A stretch of 64,000 nucleotides of DNA from Hydractinia symbiolongicarpus (taxonomy: Eukaryota > Cnidaria > Hydrozoa > Anthoathecata > Hydractiniidae), in the NCBI RefSeq assembly GCF_029227915.1, contig NC_079888.1, positions 21,308,001-21,372,000 on the forward strand, written 5' to 3'. Of this stretch, positions 50,431-61,267 are shown one piece after another. How positions within the stretch are numbered: the first letter of the stretch is position 1; each line of letters opens with the position of its first letter. Both the position numbers and the translations under genes were made by a program. A model generated the notes under the pieces. It did not search any database, was not told the DNA's origin, and was given only the letters and a program-made list of their open reading frames with translations.

Positions 50431-52673
50431 ACTCAGCGATTACACTGGGCTCTGTGGTAGCGCTTCATTTAAGAATTAAGATAAAAAAAGTCATTTCTTT
50501 ATTGTGGGACCAATCCTAGACGTTATCGCGCGCTAAGGAAATAGCGACAGTTTCAAAAACTACATTTCATGGACTTTCTAACGGTGTCAATCCGTTTGAG
50601 TTTCAACGGTTGTGTCACATATATTCGTACCAACATGTATTTACCGATATTTTTTGATGTTACTAGGTTGCGTCGCTTTTAATAATGAAACGATTGACTG
50701 TGGGACTTAATTGAACTAACTTTGGACTGTCACCCGATAAATGTGATAAAGGAGACAATTGGACACCAAGAAATAACATTCTTCTTAATTTGTCATGATT
50801 GCCGAAACTCAGCGAGAACACTGGGCTCTGTGGTAGCGCTTCATTTAAAAATATAGATAATTAAGTCATTTCTTACTGTGGGACCAATCCTAGCCATTAT
50901 CCCGCGTTGAAGAAATAGCGACAGTTTCAAAAACTACATTTCATTGACTTTCTAACGGTGTCAATCCGTTTGACTTACAACGGTTGGGTCACATATTCGT
51001 ACCAACATGTATTTAGCGATATTTTTTTGATATTACTAGGTTGCATCGCTTTTAACATTGAAACGATTGACTGTGGGACTTAATTGAACTAACTTTGCAC
51101 TGTGACCTGATAAATGTGACAAAAGAGACAATTGAACTCCAAGAAATAACATTCTTCTTAATTTGACGTGATTGCCGGAACTCAGCGATTACACTGGGCT
51201 CTGTGGTAGCGCTTCATTTAAGAATTAAGTTAAAAAAAGTCATTTTTTATTGTGGGACCAATCCTAGACGTTATCGCGCGCTGAGGAAATAGCGACAGTT
51301 TCAAAAACTACATTTCATTGTCTTTCTAACAGTGTCAGTCCGTTTGAGTTTCAACGGTTCTGTCACATATTCGTACTAACATGTATTTAGCGATATTTTT
51401 TTGATATTACTAGGTTGCATCGCTTTTAACATTGAAACGATTGACTGTGGGAGTTAATTGAACTAACTTTGGACTGTGACCTGATAAATGTGACAAAAGA
51501 GACAATTGAACTCCAAGAAATAACATTCTTCTTAATTTGACGTGATTGCCGGAACTCAGCGATTACACTGGGCTCTGTGGTAGCGCTTCATTTAAGAATT
51601 AAGATAAAAAAAGTCATTTTTTTGTTGTGGGACCAATCATAGCCGTTATCGCGCGCTAAAGAAATAGTGACAGTTTCAAGAACTACATTTCAATGACTTT
51701 CTAACGGTGTCAGTCCGGTTGAGTTTCAACGGTTGGGTCAAATATTGGAACCAATATGTATTTAGCGATATTTATCTGATATTACTAGGTTGCATCGCTT
51801 TTAACAGTGAACCGAATGACTGTGGGACTTAATTGAACTAACTTTGGACTGTGACCTGATAAATGTGATAAATGAGGAAATTGGACTCCAAGAAATAACA
51901 TTCTTCTTAATTTGACATGATTGCCGGAACTCAGCGATTACACTGGGCACTGTGGTAGCGCTTCATTTAAAAATTTAGATAATTAAGTCATTTCTTACTG
52001 TGGGACCAATCCTAGCCATTATCCCGCGCTGAAGAAAAAGAGACAGTTTCAAAAACTACATTTCATTGACTTTCTAACGGTGTCAGTCCGTTTGAGTTAC
52101 AACTGTTGGGTCATATATTCGCACCAACATGTATTTAGCAATATTTTCCTGATATTACTAGGTTGCGTCGCTTTTAACAGTGAAACAATTGACTGTGGGA
52201 TTTAATTGAACTAACTTTGGAGTGTGACCTGATAAATGTGATAAATGAGACAATTGGACTCCAAGAAATAACATTCTTCTTAATTTGACGTGATTGCCGG
52301 AACTCAGCGATTACACTGGGCGCTGTGGTAGCGCTTCATTTAAACATTCATATAAATAAGTCATTCTTTACTGTGGGAACAATCCTATCCGTTACCGCGC
52401 GCTGAAGAAGTAGCGATAGTTTCAAAAACTACATTTCATTGACTTTTAACGGAGTCAGTTCGTTTGAGTTACAACGGTTGGGTCACATATTCGTACCAAC
52501 ATGTATTTAGCGATGTTTTACTCATATTACTAGGTTGCATCGCTTATAACTTTGAAACGATTGACTGTGGGACTTAATTGAACTAACTTTGGAATGTCAC
52601 CTGATAAATGTAATAAAGGAGACAATTGGACTCCAAGAAATAACATTCTTCTTAATTTGATATGATTGCCGAA
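50431..52673 (+). repeat. 6-monomer duplication, copy 2 (2,243 bp)
   Basis: Landmarks 50431, 50807, 51180, 51554, 51929 and 52302, offset 2,243-2,244. The first unit is 376 bp because of an extra AT in CACATATATTCG (near 50618) and a T-run one shorter. The last unit carries AAACATTCATATAAATAAG, which is characteristic of the rest of the window. Confidence 0.85.
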
Positions 52674-54918
52674 ACTCAGCGATTACACTGGGCAATGTGG
52701 TAGCGCTTCATTTAAGAATTAAGATAAAAAAAGTCATTTCTTTATTGTGGGAGCAATCCTAGACGTTATCGCGCGCTAAGGAAAAAGCGACAGTTTCAAA
52801 AACTACATTTCATGGACTTTCTAACGGTGTCAACCCGTTTGAGTTTCAACGGTTGTGTCACATATTCGTACCAACATGTATTTACCGATATTTTTTTGAT
52901 GTTACTAGGTTGCGTCGCTTTTAATAATGAAACGATTGACTGTGGGACTTAATTGAACTAACTTTGGACTGTCACCCGATAAATGTGATAAAGGAGACAA
53001 TTGGACACCAAGAAATAACATTCTTCTTAATTTGACATGATTGCCGAAACTCAGCGATTACACTGGGCTCTGTGGTAGCGCTTCATTTAAGAATTAAGTT
53101 AAAAAAAGTCATTTTTTTACTGTGGGACCAATCCTAGCCGTTATCGCGCGCTGAGGAAATAGCGACAGTTTCAAAAACTACATTTCATTGTCTTTCTAAC
53201 AGTGTCAGTCCGTTTGAGTTTCAACGGTTGTGTCACATATTCGTACTAACATGTATTTAGCGATATTTTTTTGATATTACTAGGTTGCATCGCTTTTAAC
53301 ATTAAAACGATTGACTGTGGGACTTAATTGAACTAACTTTGGACTGTGACCTGATAAATGTGACAAAAGAGACAATTGAACTCCAAGAAAAAAAATTCTT
53401 CTTAATTTGACGTGATTGCCGGAACTCAGCGATTACAATGGGCTCTGTGGTAGCACTTCATTTAAGAATTAAGATAAAAAAGTCATTTTTTTGTTGTGGG
53501 ACCAATCCTATCCGTTACCGCGCGCTGAAGAAATAGCGATAGTTCCAAAAACTACATTTCATTGACTTTTAACGGTGTCAGTCCGTTTGAGTTACAACGG
53601 TTGGGTCACATATTCGTACCAACATGTATTTAGCGATATTTTACTCATATTACTAGGTTGCATCGCTTATAACTTTGAAACGATTGACTGTGGGAATTAA
53701 TTGAACTAATTTTGGACTATCACCTGATAAATGAGATAAATGAGACAATTGGACTTTACGAAATAACATTCTTCTTAATTTGACGTGATTGCCGGAACTC
53801 AGCGATTACACTGGGCGCTGTGGCAGCGCTTCATTTAAAAACTAAGTTAAAAAAGTCCTTTTTTACTGTGGGACCAATCCTAGCCGTTAGCGCGCGCTGA
53901 AGAAATAGCAATAGTTTCAAAAACTACATTTGATTGACTTTCTAATGGTGTCAGTCCCTTTCAGTTACAACGGTTTGGTCACAAATACGTACCAACATGT
54001 ATTTAGCGATATTATTCTGATATTACTAGGTTGCATCGCTTTTAACTATGAAACGATTGACTGTGGGACTTAATTGAACTAAATTTGGACTGTGACCTGA
54101 TAAATGTGATAAATGAGACAATTGGACTCTAAGAAATAACATTCTTCTTTATTTGGCGTGATTGCCGGAACTCAGCGATTACAATGGGCGCTGTTGTAGC
54201 GCTTCATTTAAAAATTAAGCTAAAAAAAGTCATTTTTTTAATGTGGGACCAATCCTAGCCGTTACCGCGCGCTGAAGAAATAGCGATAGTTTCAAAAACT
54301 ACATTTCATTGACTTTTAACGGTGTCAGTCCGTTTGAGTTACAACGGTTGGGTCACATATTCGTACCAACATGTATTTAGCGATATTTTACTCATATTAC
54401 TAGGTTGCATCGCTTATAACTTTGAAACGATTGACTGTGGGACTTAATTGAACTAACTTTGGACTGTCACCTGATAAATGTAATAAAGGAGACAATTGGA
54501 CTCCAAGAAATAACATTCTTCTTAATTTGATATGATTGCCGAAACTCAGCGATTACACTGGGCTCTGTGGTAGCGCTTCATTTAAGAATTAAGATAAAAA
54601 AAGTCATTTCTTTATTGTGGGACCAATCCTAGACGTTATCGCGCGCTAAGGAAATAGCGACAGTTTCAAAAACTACATTTCATGGACTTTCTAACGGTGT
54701 CAATCCGTTTGAGTTTCAACGGTTGTGTCACATTTTCGTACCAACATGTATTTACCGATATTTTTTTGATGTTACTAGGTTGCGTCGCTTTTAATAATGA
54801 AACGATTGACTGTGGGACTTAATTGAACTAACTTTGGACTGTCACCCGATAAATGTGATAAAGGAGACAATTGGACACGAAGAAATAACATTCTTCTTAA
54901 TTTGTCATGATTGCCGAA
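52674..54918 (+). repeat. mixed segment with rare monomer types
   Basis: Landmarks 52674, 53049, 53424, 53797, 54170 and 54544. Units 53049-54170 carry rare variants found again only at 61.3-63.2 kb: AAGAAAAAAAATTCTTC, TAGCACTTC, GATAGTTCC, GGGAATTAATTGAACTAATT, GTCCCTTTCAG, CACAAATACG and GCTGTTGTAGCGC. The 53797 unit has CCGTTAGCGCGCG, similar to the first 400 bases of the window. Confidence 0.8.
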
Positions 54919-56409
54919 ACTCAGCGAGAACACTGGGCTCTGTGGTAGCGCTTCATTTAAAAATTTAGATAATTAAGTCATTTCTTACTGTGGGACCAAT
55001 CCTAGCCATTATCCCGCGTTGAAGAAATAGAGACAGTTTCAAAAACCACATTTCATTGACTTTCTAACGGTGTCAGTCCGTTTGAGTTACAACGGTTGGG
55101 TCATATATTCGCACCAACATGTATTTAGCAATATTTTCCTGATATTACTAGGTTGCATCGCTTTTAACAGTGAAACAATTGACTGTGGGATTTAATTGAA
55201 CTAACTTTGGAGTGTGACCTGATAAATGTGATAAATGAGACAATTCCACTCCAAGAAATAACACTCTTCTTAATTTGACGTGATTGCCGGAACTCAGCGA
55301 TTACACTGGGCGCTGTGGTAGCGCTTCATTTAAAAATTCAGATAAATAAGTCATTTTTTACTGTGGGAACAATCCTATCCGTTACCGCGCGCTGAAGAAA
55401 TAGCGATAGTTTCAAAAACTACATTTCATTGACTTTTAACGGTGTCAGTCCGTTTGAGTTACAACGGTTGGGTCACATATTCGTACCAACATGTATTTAG
55501 CGATACTTTACTCATATTACTAGGTTGCATCGCTTATAACTTTGAAACGATTGACTGTGGGACTTAATTGAACTAACTTTGGACTATCACCTAATAAATG
55601 AGATAAATGAGACAATTGGACTTTAAGAAATAACATTCTTCTTAATTTGACGTGATTGCCGGAACTCAGCGATTACACTGGGCGCTCTGGCAGCGCTTCA
55701 TTTAAAAATTTAGATAATTAAGTCATTTCTTACTGTGGGACCAATCCTAGCCATTATCCCGCGTTGAAGAAATAGAGACAGTTTCAAAAACCACATTTCA
55801 TTGACTTTCTAACGGTGTCAGTCCGTTTGAGTTACAACGGTTGGGTCATATATTCGCACCAACATGTATTTAGCAATATTTTCCTGATATTACTAGGTTG
55901 CATCGCTTTTAACAGTGAAACAATTGACTGTGGGATTTAATTGAACTAACTTTGGAGTGTGACCTGATAAATGTGATAAATGAGACAATTCCACTCCAAG
56001 AAATAACACTCTTCTTAATTTGACGTGATTGCCGGAACTCAGCGATTACACTGGGCGCTGTGGTAGCGCTTCATTTAAAAATCAAGATAAATAAGTCATT
56101 TTTTACTGTGGGAACAATCCTATCCGTTACCGCGCGCTGAAGAAATAGCAATAGTTTTAAAAAACTACATTTCATTGACTTTTAACGGTGTCAGTCCGTT
56201 TGAGTTACAACGGTTGGGTCACATATTCGTACCAACATGTATTTAGCGATATTTTACTCATATTACTAGGTTGCATCGCTTATTACTTTGAAACGATTGA
56301 CTTTGGGACTTAATTGAACTAACTTTGGACTGTGACCTGATAAATGTGACAAAAGAGACAATTGAACTCCAAGAAATAACATTCTTCTTAATTTGACGTG
56401 ATTGCCGGA
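54919..56409 (+). repeat. 2-monomer tandem duplication (2 x 745 bp)
   Basis: Units 54919-55663 and 55664-56409 share CGTTGAAGAAATAGAG, AAAAACCACATTTC and ACAATTCCACTCC with AACACTCTTC, at an offset of 744-745 bp. The second copy begins inside a unit of another type (GCGCTCTGGCAGCGC), so the exchange point lies in the AT-rich stretch after the dyad, near 55700. Confidence 0.85.
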
Positions 56410-58279
56410 ACTCAGCGAATACACTGGGCTCTGTGGTAGCGCTTCATTTAAGAATTAAGTTAAAAAAAGTTATTTTTTATTGTGGGACCAATCCTAGACG
56501 TTATCGCGCGCTGAGGAAATAGCGACAGTTTCAAAAACTACATTTCATTGTCTTTCTAACAGTGTCAGTCCGTTTGAGTTTCAACGGTTCTGTCACATAT
56601 TCGTACTAACATGTATTTAGCGATATTTTTTTGATATTACTAGGTTGCATCGCTTTTAACATTGAAACGATTGACTGTGGGACTTAATTGAACGAACTTT
56701 GGACTGTGACCTGATAAATGTGACAAAAGAGACAATTGAACTCCAAGAAATAACATTCTTCTTAATTTGACGTGATTGCCGGAACTCAGCGATTACACTG
56801 GGCTCTGTGGTAGCGCTTCATTTAAGAATTAAGATAAAAAAAGTCATTTTTTTGTTGTGGGACCAATCATAGCCGTTATCGCGCGCTAAAGAAATAGTCA
56901 CAGTTTCAAGAACTACATTTCAATGACTTTCTAACGGTGTCAGTCCGTTTGAGTTACAACTGTTGGGTCATATATTCGCACCAACATGTATTTAGCAATA
57001 TTTTCCTGATATTACTAGGTTGCATCGCTTTTAACAGTGAAACAATTGACTGTGGGATTTAATTGAACTAACTTTGGAGTGTGACCTGATAAATGTGATA
57101 AATGAGACAATTGGACTCCAAGAAATAACATTCTTCTTAATTTGACGTGATTGCCGGAACTCAGCGATTACACTGGGCGCTGTGGTAGCGCTTCATTTAA
57201 ACATTCATATAAATAAGTCATTCTTTACTGTGGGAACAATCCTATCCGTTACCGCGCGCTGAAGAAGTAGCGATAGTTTCAAAAACTACATTTCATTGAC
57301 TTTTAACGGTGTCAGTCCGTTTGAGTTACAACGGTTGGGTCACATATTCGTACCAACATGTATTTAGCGATGTTTTACTCATATTACTAGGTTGCATCGC
57401 TTATAACTTTGAAACGATTGACTGTGGGACTTAATTGAACTAACTTTGGACTGTCACCTGATAAATGTAATAAAGGAGACAATTGGACTCCAAGAAATAA
57501 CATTCTTCTTAATTTGATATGATTGCCGAAACTCAGCGATTACACTGGGCAATGTGGTAGCGCTTCATTTAAGAATTAAGATAAAAAAAGTCATTTCTTT
57601 ATTGTGGGACCAATCCTAGACGTTATCGCGCGCTAAGGAAATAGCGACAGTTTCAAAAACTACATTTCATGGACTTTCTAACGGTGTCAATCCGTTTGAG
57701 TTTCAACGGTTGTGTCACATATTCGTACCAACATGTATTTACCGATATTTTTTTGATGTTACTAGGTTGCGTCGCTTTTAATAATAAAACGATTGACTGT
57801 GGGACTTAATTGAACTAACTTTGGACTGTCACCCGATAAATGTGATAAAGGAGACAATTGGACACCAAGAAATAACATTCTTCTTAATTTGACGTGATTG
57901 CCGGAACTCAGCGATTACAGTGGGCTCTGTGGTAGCGCTTCATTTAAGAATTAAGTTAAAAAAAGTCATTTTTTATTGTGGGACCAATCCTAGACGTTAT
58001 CGCGCGCTGAGGAAATAGCGACAGTTTCAAAAACTACATTTCATTGTCTTTCTAACAGTGTCAGTCCGTTTGAGTTTCAACGGTTCTGTCACATATTCGT
58101 ACTAACATGTATTTAGCGATATTTTTTTGATATTACTAGGTTGCATCGCTTTTAACATTGAAACGATTGACTGTGGGACTTAATTGAACTAACTTTGGAC
58201 TGTGACCTGATAAATGTGACAAAAGAGACAATTGAACTCCAAGAAATAACATTCTTCTTAATTTGACGTGATTGCCGGA
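56410..58279 (+). repeat. 4-mer HOR variant plus next unit
   Basis: Landmarks 56410, 56784, 57159, 57531 and 57906. The order follows the 49-53 kb series. The 56784 unit switches from the AATCATAGCC type to the CAACTGTTGGGTC type near 56.95 kb, dropping one monomer. The 56410 and 57906 units are the same type (TTTTTTATTGTGG, GGTTCTGTCAC), 1,496 bp apart. Confidence 0.8.
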
Positions 58280-59773
58280 ACTCAGCGATTACACTGGGCT
58301 CTGTGGTAGCGCTTCATTTAAGAAATAACATAAAAAAGTCATTTTTTTGTTGTGGGACCAATCATAGCCGTTATCGCGCGCTAAAGAAATAGTGACAGTT
58401 TCAAGAACTACATTTCAATGACTTTCTAACGGTGTCAGTCCGGTTGAGTTTCAACGGTTGGGTCAAATATTGGAACCAACATGTATTTAGCGATATTTAT
58501 CTGATATTACTAGGTTGCATCGCTTTTAACAGTGAAACGAATGACTGTGGGACTTAATTGAACTAACTTTGGACTGTGACCTGATAAATGTGATAAATGA
58601 GGAAATTGGACTCCAAGAAATAACATTCTTCTTAATTTAACATGATTGCCGGAACTCAGCGATTACACTGGGCACTGTGGTAGCGCTTCATTTAAAAATT
58701 TAGATAATTAAGTCATTTCTTACTGTGGGACCAATCCTAGCCATTATCCCGCGCTGAAGAAATAGAGACAGTTTCAAAAACTACATTTCATTGACTTTCT
58801 AACGGTGTCAGTCCGTTTGAGTTACAACTGTTGGGTCATATATTCGCACCAACATGTATTTAGCAATATTTTCCTGATATTACTAGGTTGCATCGCTTTT
58901 AACAGTGAAACAATTGACTGTGGGATTTAATTGAACTAACTTTGGAGTGTGACCTGATAAATGTGATAAATGAGACAGTTGGACTCCAAGAAATAACATT
59001 CTTCTTAATTTGACGTGATTGCCGGAACTCAGCGATTACACTGGGCGCTGTGGTAGCGCTTCATTTAAACATTCATATAAATAAGTCATTCTTTATTGTG
59101 GGAACAATCCTATCCGTTACCGCGCGCTGAAGAAGTAGCGATAGTTTCAAAAACTACATTTCATTGACTTTTAACGGTGTCAGTCCGTTTGAGTTACAAC
59201 GGTTGGGTCACATATTCGTACCAACATGTATTTAGCGATGTTTTACTCATATTACTAGGTTGCATCGCTTATAACTTTGAAACGATTGACTGTGGGACTT
59301 AATTGAACTAACTTTGGACTCTCACCTGATAAATGTAATAAAGGAGACAATTGGACTCCAAGAAATAACATTCTTCTTAATTTGATATGATTGCCGAAAC
59401 TCAGCGATTACACTGGGCTCTGTGGTAGCGCTTCATTTAAGAATTAAGATAAAAAAAGTCATTTCTTTATTGTGGGACCAATCCTAGACGTTATCGCGCG
59501 CTAAGGAAATAGCGACAGTTTCAAAAACTACATTTCATGGACTTTCTAACGGTGTCAATCCGTTTGAGTTTCAACGGTTGTGTCACATATTCGTACCAAC
59601 ATGTATTTACCGATATTTTTTTGATGTTACTAGGTTGTGTCGCTTTTAATAATGAAACGATTGACTGTGGGACTTAATTGAACTAACTTTGGACTGTCAC
59701 CCGATAAATGTGATAAAGGAGACAATTGGACACCAAGAAATAACATTCTTCTTAATTTGACATGATTGCCGAA
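58280..59773 (+). repeat. 4-monomer tandem duplication, copy 1 (1,494 bp)
   Basis: Landmarks 58280, 58654, 59027 and 59399. It shares GAGACAGTTGGACTCC, TTCTTTATTGTGGGAACAA and GCGATGTTTTACTC with copy 2. Small differences include AGAAATAACATAAAAAAG here (AGAATTAAGATAAAAAAG in copy 2), TTTAACATG for TTTGACATG, and GGTTGTGTCGC for GGTTGCGTCGC. Confidence 0.85.
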
Positions 59774-61267
59774 ACTCAGCGATTACACTGGGCTCTGTGG
59801 TAGCGCTTCATTTAAGAATTAAGATAAAAAAGTCATTTTTTTGTTGTGGGACCAATCATAGCCGTTATCGCGCGCTAAAGAAATAGTGACAGTTTCAAGA
59901 ACTACATTTCAATGACTTTCTAACGGTGTCAGTCCGGTTGAGTTTCAACGGTTGGGTCAAATATTGGAACCAACATGTATTTAGCGATATTTATCTGATA
60001 TTACTAGGTTGCATCGCTTTTAACAGTGAAACGAATGACTGTGGGACTTAATTGAACTAACTTTGGACTGTGACCTGATAAATGTGATAAATGAGGAAAT
60101 TGGACTCCAAGAAATAACATTCTTCTTAATTTGACATGATTGCCGGAACTCAGCGATTACACTGGGCACTGTGGTAGCGCTTCATTTAAAAATTTAGATA
60201 ATTAAGTCATTTCTTACTGTGGGACCAATCCTAGCCATTATCCCGCGCTGAAGAAATAGAGACAGTTTCAAAAACTACATTTCATTGACTTTCTAACGGT
60301 GTCAGTCCGTTTGAGTTACAACTGTTGGGTCATATATTCGCACCAACATGTATTTAGCAATATTTTCCTGATATTACTAGGTTGCATCGCTTTTAACAGT
60401 GAAACAATTGACTGTGGGATTTAATTGAACTAACTTTGGAGTGTGACCTGATAAATGTGATAAATGAGACAGTTGGACTCCAAGAAATAACATTCTTCTT
60501 AATTTGACGTGATTGCCGGAACTCAGCGATTACACTGGGCGCTGTGGTAGCGCTTCATTTAAACATTCATATAAATAAGTCATTCTTTATTGTGGGAACA
60601 ATCCTATCCGTTACCGCGCGCTGAAGAAGTAGCGATAGTTTCAAAAACTACATTTCATTGACTTTTAACGGTGTCAGTCCGTTTGAGTTACAACGGTTGG
60701 GTCACATATTCGTACCAACATGTATTTAGCGATGTTTTACTCATATTACTAGGTTGCATCGCTTATAACTTTGAAACGATTGACTGTGGGACTTAATTGA
60801 ACTAACTTTGGACTGTCACCTGATAAATGTAATAAAGGAGACAATTGGACTCCAAGAAATAACATTCTTCTTAATTTGATATGATTGCCGAAACTCAGCG
60901 ATTACACTGGGCTCTGTGGTAGCGCTTCATTTAAGAATTAAGATAAAAAAAGTCATTTCTTTATTGTGGGACCAATCCTAGACGTTATCGCGCGCTAAGG
61001 AAATAGCGACAGTTTCAAAAACTACATTTCATGGACTTTCTAACGGTGTCAATCCGTTTGAGTTTCAACGGTTGTGTCACATATTCGTACCAACATGTAT
61101 TTACCGATATTTTTTTGATGTTACTAGGTTGCGTCGCTTTTAATAATGAAACGATTGACTGTGGGACTTAATTGAACTAACTTTGGACTGTCACCCGATA
61201 AATGTGATAAAGGAGACAATTGGACACCAAGAAATAACATTCTTCTTAATTTGACATGATTGCCGAA
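59774..61267 (+). repeat. 4-monomer tandem duplication, copy 2 (1,494 bp)
   Basis: Landmarks 59774, 60148, 60521 and 60893, all at +1,494 from copy 1. Confidence 0.85.
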
